Source: Sulfurimicrobium sp964384915 (GTDB lineage Bacteria; Pseudomonadota; Gammaproteobacteria; Burkholderiales; Sulfuricellaceae). From it: a stretch of 64,000 bases of DNA. Position 1 is the first letter of the stretch. Each line of letters begins with the position of its first letter. The DNA is taken from contig CAYLMA010000015.1 of assembly GCA_964384915.1 (NCBI GenBank), forward strand, positions 3,647 to 67,646, in the 5' to 3' direction. Positions 1 through 9,431 of the stretch are shown piece after piece. The notes below the pieces were generated by a model. The model was not told where the DNA came from. It searched no databases and saw only the letters and a program-made list of their open reading frames with translations. The translations under genes were made by a program, and so were the position numbers.

Positions 1-474
1 TGCATCCGGGGTGTAGGTAATGGTATAGATATGCTCGGCATTTTGCGCAGCGGCGGGTTCGGGAATTTTTTCAACAACGGCGGTTTCTCCTCCTGCGAGA
101 CGCTTCAGGCGGGCGCAGACTTCTTCCACCAGTTCATGGTCGACATCGCCGCCATTCTGATGCGCTTCGAGCTGCAATTTGAGGATGTCGCCTGCCTGGA
201 GAAAGGCATCGACCATTTCGTCGCGCAGGACAAGCTCTTCCTTGCGCAGGCGGTCGAGCAGGTTTTCCAGCACATGAGTGACCTCGGTCATGTCGGTGAA
301 GCCGAAGGTGCCGCTGCCGCCCTTGATTGAATGCGCGGCACGGAAAATGGCATTGAGATCGTCGAGATTAGGCTCGTTGATGTCCAGCCCGACGAGCAGG
401 TTTTCCATTGATGCCAGGTGTTCCGCGGTTTCATCGAAAAACACCTGGTAAAACTGGCTCATGTCGATAGTCAT
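1..474 (-). CDS. cheA: Chemotaxis histidine kinase CheA, N-terminal fragment (runs off the left edge)
   Basis: Only the first 158 codons are present; the gene continues beyond position 1. The N-terminus is an Hpt phosphotransfer domain: the motif FRAAHSIKGGSGTFGF places the phospho-accepting histidine at about residue 48, inside the helix typical of CheA P1. CheA autophosphorylates this histidine under receptor control and passes the phosphate to CheY, which is encoded just upstream on the same strand. The start is the ATG at 474, giving MTIDMSQFYQVFFDETAEHL, the usual CheA opening. After residue 130 an Ala/Pro-rich linker begins, as expected between P1 and P2. Order on the minus strand is receptor, cheY, cheA, so this is the end of a chemotaxis operon. 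Confidence 0.93.
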   Translation of the reverse strand, partial: MTIDMSQFYQVFFDETAEHLASMENLLVGLDINEPNLDDLNAIFRAAHSIKGGSGTFGFTDMTEVTHVLENLLDRLRKEELVLRDEMVDAFLQAGDILKLQLEAHQNGGDVDHELVEEVCARLKRLAGGETAVVEKIPEPAAAQNAEHIYTITYTPDA

Positions 475-597
475 GGTTGGGATCCGTTAGTGGATGGAGG
501 TGAGGCCTGAAGAAGTGAAGCCATCCGGCTGCCGCCTTCGTTGTGAAGAGTGATTTGCTCTGGGCATAATTCACATTTCACATTTCACGCTTCACAT

Positions 598-963
598 TTA
601 ACCAATGACTTTCTTGACCACTTCCACCAGCTTGGCCGGGTCGAAGGGCTTGACCAGCCAGCCCGTGGCGCCGGCGGCCTTGCCTTGCGCTTTCATGGTT
701 TCGCCAGATTCTGTGGTGAGCATCAGAATGGGAGTGGCCTTGTAGCTTGGCGTGGCGCGGAGGTTCTTGATCAGCGTCAGGCCGTCCATGTTGGGCATGT
801 TCTGGTCAGTGAGAACCAGGTTGAAGGCTTTTGATTTTGCCTTGTTGAGGCCATCCTGGCCATCTACCGCCTCGGTCACTTCGTAGCCGGCGCTTTTCAG
901 GGTAAAAGAAACCATTTGCCTGATGGAGGCGGAATCGTCCACCGCGAGAATTGTTTTGGCCAT
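598..963 (-). CDS. cheY: Chemotaxis response regulator CheY
   Basis: A single receiver domain of 121 residues, the normal length of a stand-alone CheY. The acidic pair D9/D10, phospho-acceptor D53 (LVLTDQNMP), the switch threonines T83/T84 and K105 are all present. Phosphorylated by CheA, it would bind the flagellar (or another) motor switch. The ATG at 963 is preceded by GGAG about 8 bases upstream. It lies 123 bp before cheA and 81 bp after the receptor gene on the same strand, so the three are likely co-transcribed. No output domain is attached. Confidence 0.95.
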   Translation of the reverse strand: MAKTILAVDDSASIRQMVSFTLKSAGYEVTEAVDGQDGLNKAKSKAFNLVLTDQNMPNMDGLTLIKNLRATPSYKATPILMLTTESGETMKAQGKAAGATGWLVKPFDPAKLVEVVKKVIG

Positions 964-1044
964 AAAAATGCTCCGTCCTAAAATGAGTCAAGAAATACTC
1001 TGGATGATTTTCATAAATTCCGCCATTGCGGATGCAGTGGCGCC

Positions 1045-2304
1045 CTAAAAAAGGTCGATGTCGCCCGCTGACATGTGTTCCTGCGACACCGGGTTGTGCT
1101 TCAATTGCCTGATGGTTTCGGCGGCCTCGTCGATCGCCTGCTGGAAGCGCATCAGGCGGAGGCTGGAATCGTCAGCAGGATCGTCCACGGAGCCATTTTC
1201 GTCCACGGATATCAATGCCACCTTGCCAAGCATAGCTTCGATAGCCTCAACACGACCCTGAATATGGCTGAGTAGCTGGGTGGAAAGATCCTGGAACTGG
1301 AGCGAGGTCACCGCTACGCGAACGTCCCCCTCAACCTTGTTGGCGATGGCCGAAAGCTGTTCAACAGTAGAAGACATCTTGAGGTTGATGCCGGAGACGT
1401 TTTCCATCATGTTCTGCACGCGAGTCTTGGATTGCAGGGCGAAATTCATGTCCTTGGAGGCCATGGAGTTGATAGCCTTTTCCGCGTCCTGCACCGAGAC
1501 GTTGACCGTGGTCATGTGCTTGCCGATCAGGTCGCTGAAGCTGCTGGAGCGAGCCGAGAGCTTGCGCACTTCGTCGGCCACCACGGCAAACCCCCTGCCT
1601 GCCTCACCGGCCCGGGCGGCTTCGATGGCGGCATTGAGGGCAAGCAGGTTGGTCTGCTGCGAAATGGCTTGTATCTCGCCCAGCGCGCCCATGATCTTGT
1701 CCACGTCGGTTTTGATGTCGTCCATCATTTCGACCAGTGACATGCCGATCTTGCTGGTTTCCACCGTTGTCTGCACGAAGGTGGAAAGGGTTTGCGAGGT
1801 TTCCTGAATAAAGTCCTCGAAAGTCGACTGGTTGGATGAGGCGTTGTTGTTGCTTTGCTCAGTCAGCTCCAGGGCCAGGCGCTGCTGCTCACGGGTGTGC
1901 GTGTCCATGCCGGTGAAACTGTCGATCAGCTTGTGGATGGCATCGGAAAGAATATCCTGGGTTTGTCTGATTTCCTGCTTGATGCCGGCGATTTGTTCGC
2001 CCGTCTGCTCGTTGAGTTGGGTGAACAGGGTGTGCGTTTTGTTGGTGAGCGATTTGAGGTTGGCATCGGTTTCTTGCCATTTGGTGGTTTCGCGCTTCTG
2101 TGCCTTGTCCAGGGTGATTTTGAAAATGAGGGCCCAGCCGAAATACACCATGCCGATCAGCGCCAAGTGTACGGCGCTGGAAACAATTTTATCGTAATGG
2201 TCAAGGTTGCCAAGCATCCATTCGACGGCTACGGCAAACAAAACAAAAGCGATGCCGACCGCCATTGCATTGCGATAATAATGAGACTTGGGATGCAGGC
2301 TCAC
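1045..2304 (-). CDS. Methyl-accepting chemotaxis protein with minimal sensor region
   Basis: The 419-residue protein has two hydrophobic segments (about 13-31 and 44-64) separated by only about 12 residues, so there is almost no periplasmic ligand domain. A long coiled coil follows, and the conserved signalling hairpin tip (QTNLLALNAAIEAARAGE) sits near 217-234, with FAVVADEVRKLSARS just after it. This is the CheA/CheW-contacting tip of an MCP. No HAMP domain is obvious. The C-terminus ends in GDIDLF and lacks an NWETF-type CheR tether. The start is a GTG at 2304 with an AGGGAG stretch about 11 bases upstream. The receptor probably senses membrane or cytoplasmic state. It heads the chemotaxis gene run and is divergent from the hybrid kinase at 2645. 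Confidence 0.92.
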   Translation of the reverse strand: MSLHPKSHYYRNAMAVGIAFVLFAVAVEWMLGNLDHYDKIVSSAVHLALIGMVYFGWALIFKITLDKAQKRETTKWQETDANLKSLTNKTHTLFTQLNEQTGEQIAGIKQEIRQTQDILSDAIHKLIDSFTGMDTHTREQQRLALELTEQSNNNASSNQSTFEDFIQETSQTLSTFVQTTVETSKIGMSLVEMMDDIKTDVDKIMGALGEIQAISQQTNLLALNAAIEAARAGEAGRGFAVVADEVRKLSARSSSFSDLIGKHMTTVNVSVQDAEKAINSMASKDMNFALQSKTRVQNMMENVSGINLKMSSTVEQLSAIANKVEGDVRVAVTSLQFQDLSTQLLSHIQGRVEAIEAMLGKVALISVDENGSVDDPADDSSLRLMRFQQAIDEAAETIRQLKHNPVSQEHMSAGDIDLF

Positions 2305-2644
2305 GTTGTTTTGGTCTCCCTGGAGGTCGGCTTTGCAGTTTACACTTGCCTGGTTTTATTTTGCCCGGGGTTAATTCAGGATACGCGTGTCTTCTGAATC
2401 CCCTGTCTGGCTGCCGTTTTCAGAGAATATCAGATTTATCACCGCCGTGAAAACAATGTAGCATACTTAAATAAATGCCGTTCACAGGGGTGATTTAACT
2501 GCATCCAATGAGCATATAAAATATATGATCTGTCAGTCAGCTTATTGTCTAGGTACGATAATGAGATCTTTAGTGGTTTTGATTTAAGGCCATATTCCCG
2601 CGGAGGAGCATTCACTTGATCGTTGTTTTATCTTTTACAGTACG
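2305..2644. other. Intergenic region between divergent receptor and hybrid-kinase genes
   Basis: This 340-bp stretch separates the receptor (minus) from the hybrid kinase (plus). It is AT-rich around 2450-2560. A GATAAT hexamer near 2559 could be a -10 element for the kinase, but no well-placed -35 was found. No sigma-54 or flagellar sigma-28 motif, RNA gene or repeat was recognised. Confidence 0.3.
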
Positions 2645-5600
2645 ATGCCACTGAGTTTCCATCTTGTTCCGCGCTCTGCTTTAGCGCTGCTGTTCCTGAT
2701 TGCCGTCGCTTTCGCAGGCAACTATTTCCGTTTACATCTGTTTGTCGGCGCCGGTTTTTTGTTCGGCAGCGTTGCTACGCTGCTGGTGTTGCGCCTGTTC
2801 GGAATCGGCTGGGGCGTAATGACGGGCGTGGCTGGAGCGGCCTTTGCTCTGCTCGACACCTCCAATTATGCTGCCGTCGCCACCCTGATGGTGCTGGAAC
2901 CCTTGGTCGTCGGCCTGGCGCTACGCCAACGCCGCTGCCATAACATCGCCCTGGTGGATGGCGCATTCTGGCTGCTGCTGGGGATGCCGATGATGTGGGG
3001 AATTGTAGTGTGGGTGATGCGCGGCGACCTCTCCTCGGCCTGGTATTTTGCCATGATCCTAGGCTTCAACGGTATTTTCAATGCCTTGATAGCCGCCTTG
3101 CTGCTGGATTATCTGCCGCTGCACCGCTGGGCCGGCGTGCCTCTGGATGCGCAACGTGTGGCGCTGCGGCATCTCACGTTCAACCTGCTGGCTACCTTTC
3201 TGGTGTTATCGGCTTTTTTCGTCATCGTGCTTAACGGCAGGGATGAAGTCACTCGAATGGAGTCCAATATTCAGTGGCAACTGGACGATTATGCACATGA
3301 AATCCAGTCGCACCTGGCTTCCTGGAGCGATCAGCGCCAGCAACTGGTGAGCAGGCTGGGGGCGATGGTTGAAAAAACGGACTCGATCCCAATAGCATAT
3401 CATCAACAATCGGCGGACCTGATCAAGATGATGGCGGGCGACCTCGAGGCGGTGCATCTGGGCCGCGGGAATGGCGTTGCCGTCGCTTCTTCCTATTATG
3501 GTGATGGCGCCCTAAACGGGAAGAATCTGGACCTGTCCGATCGCCCGTGGTTTCAGGAATTGAAGCGCACGCAACGTCCGGTGGTTTCCGACGTGTTCAT
3601 CGGCAAGGTGAGCCATGCGCCGACATTGAGTTTTAGCGTTCCTCTGCAGGAGGTGAACCCCTCGGGTGAGACGCTGATGGTCGGCTATGTGGCGGTGCAG
3701 ATGCGCCTGTCGGAAGTAAAAAAACTGCTGCAAATGCATGCACGGGAGAGTGGCATAAATATTACTTTGCTTGACCGTCAACAGTCGGTGATAGCCAGTA
3801 CTCGCGGCGATCTTGCAGAGATGGCGCGCATGCCGCCAGGGCATGCCTCAGCTCCGAGGTGGGATGCCGGCGTTGGCATGCAAACGAGCGGGCTGAGCTT
3901 GCAGCGGATATACGAGGCGCACTACGTGAGGGAGATGCACGTAGGGCCCGGCAATGCATGGACATTGTTCCTGGAAATCCCGGCGCGGCCCTATTTTTCC
4001 GCTTTGCAGCATAGGCTGGTTAACAACCTGGCGCTGATGTGGGCGGGCATCATCATTGCCTTTCTGGTGGCCTCCGTGGTCAGCCGCCGCCTGGTCCAGC
4101 CGCTGGAGCGCCTGGTCGAGGCTACCACCCATATCAAGGCCAGGCTGTTGAGTGATGAGGAGGTTCGGCTCGAACACAGCCAGGTGAGCGAAATCGATGC
4201 GTTGGTGGACAATTTCAACGAAATGACGCTGGAACTGAACCGTAGCTACACCGACCTGGGCCGCAGCAATGAAACACTGGAACAGATTGTTGCCGCGCGT
4301 ACGGAAGAGCTGACCAATGTCAATCAGCAACTCAAGCAGCACCTGGCCGAACGCGAACTGTTCGAAGTCGCCCTGGCGCGGCATGCCCAGGATCTCGAGC
4401 AGACTACCGCCGAACTGGTGAACCAGAAATTCGCTCTCGACCAGCATTCCATCGTCGGGATTGCCGACCCAAAGGGCAGGATCACTTACGCCAACGACAA
4501 ATTCTGCGAAATAAGCCAATACAGCAGGGAAGAATTGCTTGGGCAAGACCATCGCATCCTGAGTTCCGGCTACCATGATCCGTCATTTTTCCGCGACATG
4601 TGGGCCACGATTGCCGCCGGCAAGGTGTGGCGAGGAGAGGTCTGCAATCGCGCCAAGAGTGGCACACTCTACTGGGTGGATACGACCAACGTGCCGTTCA
4701 TGGATGCTTCCGGCAAGCCTTACCAGTATGTTTCCATCCGCACCGACATTACCGGGCTCAAGAAGGCTGAACAGTCACTGCTGAAAATGAACCGTTTGCT
4801 GATGGCGCTGAGTGCCTGCGAGGAATTGCTCGTGCGGGCGGACAATATTCTGGAATTGCTGAACGAAATTTGCCACATCATCGTGCATGTCGGTGGCTAT
4901 AGATTGGGGTGGATCGGCTACCGGAATGACGATGCCGACAAGTCCGTCGAGCCGGTGGCAATGGACGGATTCGACGACGGTTATCTGCAAACGGCCTATA
5001 TGACCTGGGAGGACAGCGAGCGTGGGCGCGACCCCGTCGGCACGGCAATTCGCACCGGCCGCCCGTGCGTGCTCGGGGATGTGAACGACCCAGATTTCCT
5101 GCCTTGGCGTGAAGAGGCGCTGAAGCGGGGCTACCGTAGCGTGGCTGCCCTGCCATTGGTGATCAAGGGCGAAACGATCGGAAGCCTGAATGTCTCTTCG
5201 GCAGAACCCGACGATTTTCACGAAGAGGAGTTGACCCTGCTGCAGGAACTGGCCGGTAATCTTGCTTACGGTATTACCGCCTTGCGCATGAGCGAGGAGA
5301 AACGCCGTGCAGCCGAACTGCTGATGCAGTCGGAAGATCGGCTGCACAAAGCTTTCAATGTCAGCCCGGATGCCATTTCCATTACCAGCCTGGTAGATGG
5401 CCACTTTGTCGAGGTGAACGACCGTTTTATGCAATTTTCCGGTTTCAGTCGAAATGAGTTGTTGGGCAAGACAACCGTTGATTTGGGCTTGTGCGTGGAC
5501 CCGGCCAGGCGTGATGCAATGATTGCCCTGTTAAACGGACAGGGGATGTTGCATGATTACGAAATGTCCTTCCGCAACCGTGCAGGGGAAATCCGCATCG

Positions 5601-6901
5601 TTCTGATTTCGGCCGAGAATATCAACCTTGATGGCGAAACCTGCATGCTGGCTGTGCTGCACGACATCACCCAGCGCAAGCAGGAAGAACTCGAACTGAT
5701 CCGTGCCAAGGACGAGGCCGAAGCAGCCAACCGGGCAAAGTCCGAATTCTTGTCGCGCATGAGCCATGAGTTGCGCACGCCCTTGAATGCGATTCTTGGT
5801 TTCGGGCAGTTGCTTGAAAGCGATGTTGAAGCGCCGCTGACACATTCTCAGCAGGAGAATGTGGAGCATATTGTCAAGGCCGGATGGCATCTGCTTGAAT
5901 TGGTGAATGAAGTCCTGGATCTGGCGCGCATCGAGTCGGGCAAGATGCAGCTCAACTTAGCGGATGTGCTGCTCAGCGACGTGGCGGAGGAATGCCGGGA
6001 TCTGATTTCACCGCTGGCGGCGGAGCGTGAAATCAGCATTGACGACCAAATTTCGCTATGCAGGACTCATTTGGTGCGGACAGACCGTACCCGCCTGAAA
6101 CAGGTGTTGCTCAATTTTCTTTCAAATGCGGTGAAATATAATCGACATGGCGGCCATATCGTACTTGCCTGCAACCACATGCCGGGGCGTGTGCGGATCA
6201 GCATCCGCGATACCGGAGCAGGAATTCCGGAAGCCGAGCTGGATCAGCTCTTTGTAGTGTTCAACCGTTTGGATGCCGACAAGAGCGAAATTCAGGGGAC
6301 AGGCATCGGCTTGGCCGTGTCCAAGCGCCTGGTTGAATTGATGGGCGGTGAAGTGGGCGTCAGCAGCGTGGTTGGCGAGGGGACTACTTTCTGGATGGAT
6401 TTGCCGGAAAGTCATTCCCAAGTTTTTGAAAATTCGGCTGATGCGCTTGAAATTGCATCAAATTATCCGGCGCCAGGCGAAGTGGACGCACTTTCTTCCG
6501 GCACCAGGCTTCGTGTGCTGTATGTTGAAGATAACCCGGCCAACCGCGCTTTGGTGAGCGACATCATCCGGCAATGGCGGCCAAACCTGGACCTGGTGTG
6601 CGAAGGCTGCGCCGAGGAAGGCTTGCAAGCCGCATTGAGTCAGCACCCCGATCTGATCCTCATGGATATCAACCTGCCCGGCCTCAGTGGGCTGGATGCG
6701 CTTGAGTTGCTGCGCGAGTTTGATGATTTGCGCGACATCCCTGTGATCGCCGTGAGCGCCGATGCCATGCCCGATCAGATTGAAAAATCCCTGCAGGCAG
6801 GTTTTCTGAACTATGTGACCAAGCCTCTCAATATCGAGCAGTTTCTTGCTGCGCTCGACCACGCCCTGAATGGCGTAAGGTCAAGGCTGGAATCGATCTG
6901 A
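2645..6901 (+). CDS. Multidomain hybrid sensor histidine kinase/response regulator
   Basis: The 1418-residue membrane sensor starts with about six hydrophobic helices (to about 200), then a periplasmic Cache-like domain (about 205-455), a further helix (459-480) and a HAMP segment. Next come a PAS domain (about 600-715), a GAF domain (716-886) and a second PAS domain (900-1015). The HisKA dimerisation domain has phospho-accepting H1041 in SHELRTPLNAILG. The ATPase domain follows (NAVKYN, DTGAGIP, GTGIGLAVS), then a C-terminal receiver with D1341 (LILMDINLPG). No output domain is attached, so the phosphate presumably passes to an Hpt protein or the receiver acts internally. The ATG at 2645 has no close Shine-Dalgarno; a GGAGGAG stretch lies about 37 bases upstream. 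The nucleotidase gene begins 3 bp after the stop. The target pathway is unknown. Confidence 0.92.
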   Translation: MPLSFHLVPRSALALLFLIAVAFAGNYFRLHLFVGAGFLFGSVATLLVLRLFGIGWGVMTGVAGAAFALLDTSNYAAVATLMVLEPLVVGLALRQRRCHNIALVDGAFWLLLGMPMMWGIVVWVMRGDLSSAWYFAMILGFNGIFNALIAALLLDYLPLHRWAGVPLDAQRVALRHLTFNLLATFLVLSAFFVIVLNGRDEVTRMESNIQWQLDDYAHEIQSHLASWSDQRQQLVSRLGAMVEKTDSIPIAYHQQSADLIKMMAGDLEAVHLGRGNGVAVASSYYGDGALNGKNLDLSDRPWFQELKRTQRPVVSDVFIGKVSHAPTLSFSVPLQEVNPSGETLMVGYVAVQMRLSEVKKLLQMHARESGINITLLDRQQSVIASTRGDLAEMARMPPGHASAPRWDAGVGMQTSGLSLQRIYEAHYVREMHVGPGNAWTLFLEIPARPYFSALQHRLVNNLALMWAGIIIAFLVASVVSRRLVQPLERLVEATTHIKARLLSDEEVRLEHSQVSEIDALVDNFNEMTLELNRSYTDLGRSNETLEQIVAARTEELTNVNQQLKQHLAERELFEVALARHAQDLEQTTAELVNQKFALDQHSIVGIADPKGRITYANDKFCEISQYSREELLGQDHRILSSGYHDPSFFRDMWATIAAGKVWRGEVCNRAKSGTLYWVDTTNVPFMDASGKPYQYVSIRTDITGLKKAEQSLLKMNRLLMALSACEELLVRADNILELLNEICHIIVHVGGYRLGWIGYRNDDADKSVEPVAMDGFDDGYLQTAYMTWEDSERGRDPVGTAIRTGRPCVLGDVNDPDFLPWREEALKRGYRSVAALPLVIKGETIGSLNVSSAEPDDFHEEELTLLQELAGNLAYGITALRMSEEKRRAAELLMQSEDRLHKAFNVSPDAISITSLVDGHFVEVNDRFMQFSGFSRNELLGKTTVDLGLCVDPARRDAMIALLNGQGMLHDYEMSFRNRAGEIRIVLISAENINLDGETCMLAVLHDITQRKQEELELIRAKDEAEAANRAKSEFLSRMSHELRTPLNAILGFGQLLESDVEAPLTHSQQENVEHIVKAGWHLLELVNEVLDLARIESGKMQLNLADVLLSDVAEECRDLISPLAAEREISIDDQISLCRTHLVRTDRTRLKQVLLNFLSNAVKYNRHGGHIVLACNHMPGRVRISIRDTGAGIPEAELDQLFVVFNRLDADKSEIQGTGIGLAVSKRLVELMGGEVGVSSVVGEGTTFWMDLPESHSQVFENSADALEIASNYPAPGEVDALSSGTRLRVLYVEDNPANRALVSDIIRQWRPNLDLVCEGCAEEGLQAALSQHPDLILMDINLPGLSGLDALELLREFDDLRDIPVIAVSADAMPDQIEKSLQAGFLNYVTKPLNIEQFLAALDHALNGVRSRLESI

Positions 6902-6904
6902 GCC

Positions 6905-7555
6905 ATGATTGCCTGGAGCAAAATCGATAGTGTGTTTCTGGATATGGACGGCACGCTGCTGGATCTTCATTTCGACAACCATTTCTGGCTCTCGCATGTT
7001 CCCATGCGTTATGCCGAGAAGCATGGCCTGAGCCATGAAGCGGGCCGGGATGCGCTTATGCCGCGCTACCAGAAAGTGGCGGGCACGATGAACTGGTATT
7101 GCGTCGATTACTGGAGTCGTGAACTGCAGCTGGATATTGCCCGGCTCAAGGAGGAAGTCGCGCACCTAATCGCGGTGCACCCGCATGTGACGGATTTTCT
7201 GCAAGCCCTGCGTGGCGTGAATAAAAGAGTGGTGCTGGTGACCAATGCGCACCATAAAAGCCTGGCGCTCAAAATGCAGCGTACACGCCTTGGCTTTTAT
7301 TTCGATGCCGTCATCAGCGCTCACGATGTCGGCATTCCCAAGGAGCATCCGGATTTTTGGGGAAGGCTGCAGAGCATGGAGACGTTCCTGCCCCAAGCGA
7401 CACTGCTGGTGGATGACAGCTTGCCGGTGCTGCGTTCGGCGAGGGATTATGGCATCGCGCATCTGCTGGCGGTATATCGCCCCGATACGCGCCTGCCGGA
7501 CAAGGAAGTGGGGGAGTTTGCCGCGATTCGCGATTTTCGCGACATACTTCCTTGA
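6905..7555 (+). CDS. yrfG: HAD-family GMP/IMP nucleotidase (YrfG-like)
   Basis: A 216-residue HAD hydrolase. Motif I is DMDGTLLD (nucleophile D13, acid/base D15), motif II is the TNAH segment near 109-112, the motif III lysine lies around GIPKEHPDF, and motif IV is LLVDDSLPV. The N-terminal region following motif I (LHFDNHFW) is characteristic of the YrfG group, which dephosphorylates purine nucleoside monophosphates in the cytosol. Length matches the family. It starts 3 bp after the hybrid kinase and is probably translated from the same message; no functional link with the kinase is evident. It converges with the gene at 7580. Confidence 0.85.
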   Translation: MIAWSKIDSVFLDMDGTLLDLHFDNHFWLSHVPMRYAEKHGLSHEAGRDALMPRYQKVAGTMNWYCVDYWSRELQLDIARLKEEVAHLIAVHPHVTDFLQALRGVNKRVVLVTNAHHKSLALKMQRTRLGFYFDAVISAHDVGIPKEHPDFWGRLQSMETFLPQATLLVDDSLPVLRSARDYGIAHLLAVYRPDTRLPDKEVGEFAAIRDFRDILP

Positions 7556-7558
7556 GCT

Positions 7559-7577
7559 AGTCAGCCGGCCGCTGACT
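7559..7577. other. Small inverted repeat between convergent genes
   Basis: AGTCAGC and GCTGACT are separated by five bases, directly between two converging genes. It could form a short hairpin and help end transcription, but no T-run follows on either strand, so a terminator function is only a guess. Confidence 0.3.
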
Positions 7578-7579
7578 GC

Positions 7580-7948
7580 TCAAAGCATCAGCGCTGCCGC
7601 GACTTTCCTTCCTTCCGCGGCGAGAATGTTGTAAGTGCGGCAGGCGGCAAAGGTGTCCATGCTTTCCAGCCCGATTCCCTGTTGCGCCAGTGCATGCAAC
7701 AGACGTGGCGAGGGGAAACGCAGCCTGGGGCCGGTGCCAAGCAGCAATATTTCCAGTTCCAGTTCCGCCAGGGCACTGAAGTGCTCAGCCGTCATGACAT
7801 CCGGCGCGAGCGGCTGCCAATCGGTAATGACCCGCTCGGGTAGCACGATCAGGCTGTGTTCATAACGCATGCCGTTGACTGCGACGAAGTCCGTGTCGTA
7901 GGCGGTAAACAGATTGGTATTTCTGGCGTTCTGAAGGTGAAGTTTCAT
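7580..7948 (-). CDS. Mth938-like domain protein (DUF498 family)
   Basis: The 122-residue protein belongs to the Mth938-like fold family, related to mammalian NDUFAF3/AAMDC. Family-typical pieces are the ...LLLGTGPRLRFPSPRLL block and the C-terminal MDTFAACRTYNILAAEGR block. The reading frame stays open to 8047, but the ATG at 7948 (MKLHLQNARNTN) is chosen because family members begin here and the 33 extra residues look non-coding. Function is not established for bacterial members. It is convergent with the nucleotidase and divergent from alaA. Confidence 0.8.
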   Translation of the reverse strand: MKLHLQNARNTNLFTAYDTDFVAVNGMRYEHSLIVLPERVITDWQPLAPDVMTAEHFSALAELELEILLLGTGPRLRFPSPRLLHALAQQGIGLESMDTFAACRTYNILAAEGRKVAAALML

Positions 7949-8111
7949 GGTTGTTGTTCCAAATGCGGTGGAGCGTTCCAATTGCGGGGAGTGGCGCGGT
8001 CTTGTAAGATTATAACCTTTTTGGCTAAGTCCGAATGTGCCATCCATTTCGGGCCGACAGGCGCCTCAATTAGCGCGAAAATGCCGCAAACAAACCAAGG
8101 ACACCGAAGAC

Positions 8112-9338
8112 GTGCAGCCCGTACTCAAATCTTCCAAGCTCAATAATGTCTGCTACGACATCCGTGGCCCGGTGCTGGCGCGCGCGCGGCAGATGGAGGA
8201 AGACGGGCACCGCGTGATCAAGCTGAATATCGGCAACCCCGCGCAGTTCGGTTTCGAGACGCCGGAAGAAATCGTGCACGATGTCATCATCAATCTTCCC
8301 AACGCTTCCGGCTACACCGATTCAAAAGGGCTGTTCGCCGCGCGCAAGGCGGTGATGCACTATACCCAGCAGAAGAACATCCGCGATGTGCAGATCGAAG
8401 ACATCTACATCGGCAACGGCGTATCCGAACTGATCGTGATGGCGATGCAGGCGCTGCTCAACAATGGCGAGGAAGTGTTGCTGCCGATGCCGGATTACCC
8501 CCTGTGGACCGCTGCGGTCACACTTGCCGGCGGTACACCACGCCATTACGTGTGCGACGAGTCGGCGGGCTGGCTGCCTGATCTGGACGATATTCGCGGC
8601 AAAATCACGCCCAAGACCCGTGCCATCGTGCTGATCAATCCCAACAATCCGACTGGCGCCCTGTATCCGGTTGAATTGCTGCAGGAAGTAGTGGAGATCG
8701 CGCGCCAGCACCAGCTCATCGTCTATTCCGACGAGATCTACGACAAGGTGCTGTATGACGGGGCGCAGCATACTTCCATCGCGTCCCTGGCGGACGACGT
8801 GCTGTTCGTCACCTTCAACGGCTTGTCGAAAAACTACCGCGCAGCGGGCTACCGTGCCGGCTGGCTGGTGGTGTCCGGTGAAAAACGCCATGCACGGGAT
8901 TATATCGAGGGGCTCACCATGCTGGCCTCGATGCGCCTGTGCTCCAATGCGCCGGCGCAATACGCCATTCAGACCGCGCTCGGCGGCTATCAGAGCATTG
9001 ACGACCTGGTGGCGCCAACTGGACGTCTATGCCGCCAGCGCGATCTGGCCTGGGAGATGCTGACCGCTATTCCCGGCGTCACCTGCGTGAAGCCGCAGGG
9101 GGCGATGTATCTGTTCCCGCGCCTCGATCCGAAAATGTACCCGATCGACAACGACCAGGAATTCATCCTCGAATTGCTGCTGGAAGAAAAAGTCTTGCTG
9201 GTGCAGGGCAGCGGCTTCAACTGGCCGACGCCGGACCATTTCCGCGTAGTCTTCCTGCCCAACCTGGACGACCTGCAGGAAGCCATTGGCCGCATCGCGC
9301 GCTTCCTGGAGCATTACCGCAAGCAGCATGGTTCCTGA
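8112..9338 (+). CDS. alaA: Glutamate-pyruvate (alanine) aminotransferase AlaA-type
   Basis: A PLP-dependent class I/II aminotransferase of 408 residues, very close to E. coli AlaA across its length: SSKLNNVCYDIRGPVLARA at the N-terminus, the NIGNPAQFGFETPEE substrate loop, and the PLP lysine K240 in TFNGLSKNYRAAGYR. It makes alanine from pyruvate and glutamate. The GTG at 8112 is taken as the start because the E. coli protein begins at the same point and an AAGGA lies about 11 bases upstream; the frame stays open back to 8037 without family similarity. It is the first gene of a run with hom and thrC on the same strand, a common betaproteobacterial arrangement. Confidence 0.9.
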   Translation: MQPVLKSSKLNNVCYDIRGPVLARARQMEEDGHRVIKLNIGNPAQFGFETPEEIVHDVIINLPNASGYTDSKGLFAARKAVMHYTQQKNIRDVQIEDIYIGNGVSELIVMAMQALLNNGEEVLLPMPDYPLWTAAVTLAGGTPRHYVCDESAGWLPDLDDIRGKITPKTRAIVLINPNNPTGALYPVELLQEVVEIARQHQLIVYSDEIYDKVLYDGAQHTSIASLADDVLFVTFNGLSKNYRAAGYRAGWLVVSGEKRHARDYIEGLTMLASMRLCSNAPAQYAIQTALGGYQSIDDLVAPTGRLCRQRDLAWEMLTAIPGVTCVKPQGAMYLFPRLDPKMYPIDNDQEFILELLLEEKVLLVQGSGFNWPTPDHFRVVFLPNLDDLQEAIGRIARFLEHYRKQHGS

Positions 9339-9348
9339 ATAATCTCCT

Positions 9349-9393
9349 GTAGGTCGGCATTCTGCCGACATGTCGGGCTGAAGCCCGACCTAC
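9349..9393. repeat. GTAGGTC/GACCTAC palindromic repeat, copy 1
   Basis: A 45-bp element bounded by GTAGGTCGG and its complement CCGACCTAC. Inside are two smaller hairpins, GTCGGCA-ttc-TGCCGAC and GTCGGGC-tgaa-GCCCGAC, giving a cloverleaf-like shape. The same design recurs at 30972 and at the right edge. It lies between alaA and hom, 10 bp after the alaA stop, and could affect message stability or termination as REP elements do. Confidence 0.75.
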
Positions 9394-9431
9394 GGACTGT
9401 GTTTAATCTAGTAACGGAATTAATAAGGCAT

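Noticed and set aside
2623..2943. A TTG-started frame overlapping the start of the hybrid kinase
   Set aside because: Out of frame with the kinase, Arg/Cys-rich and without any domain; shadow of the membrane-helix region.
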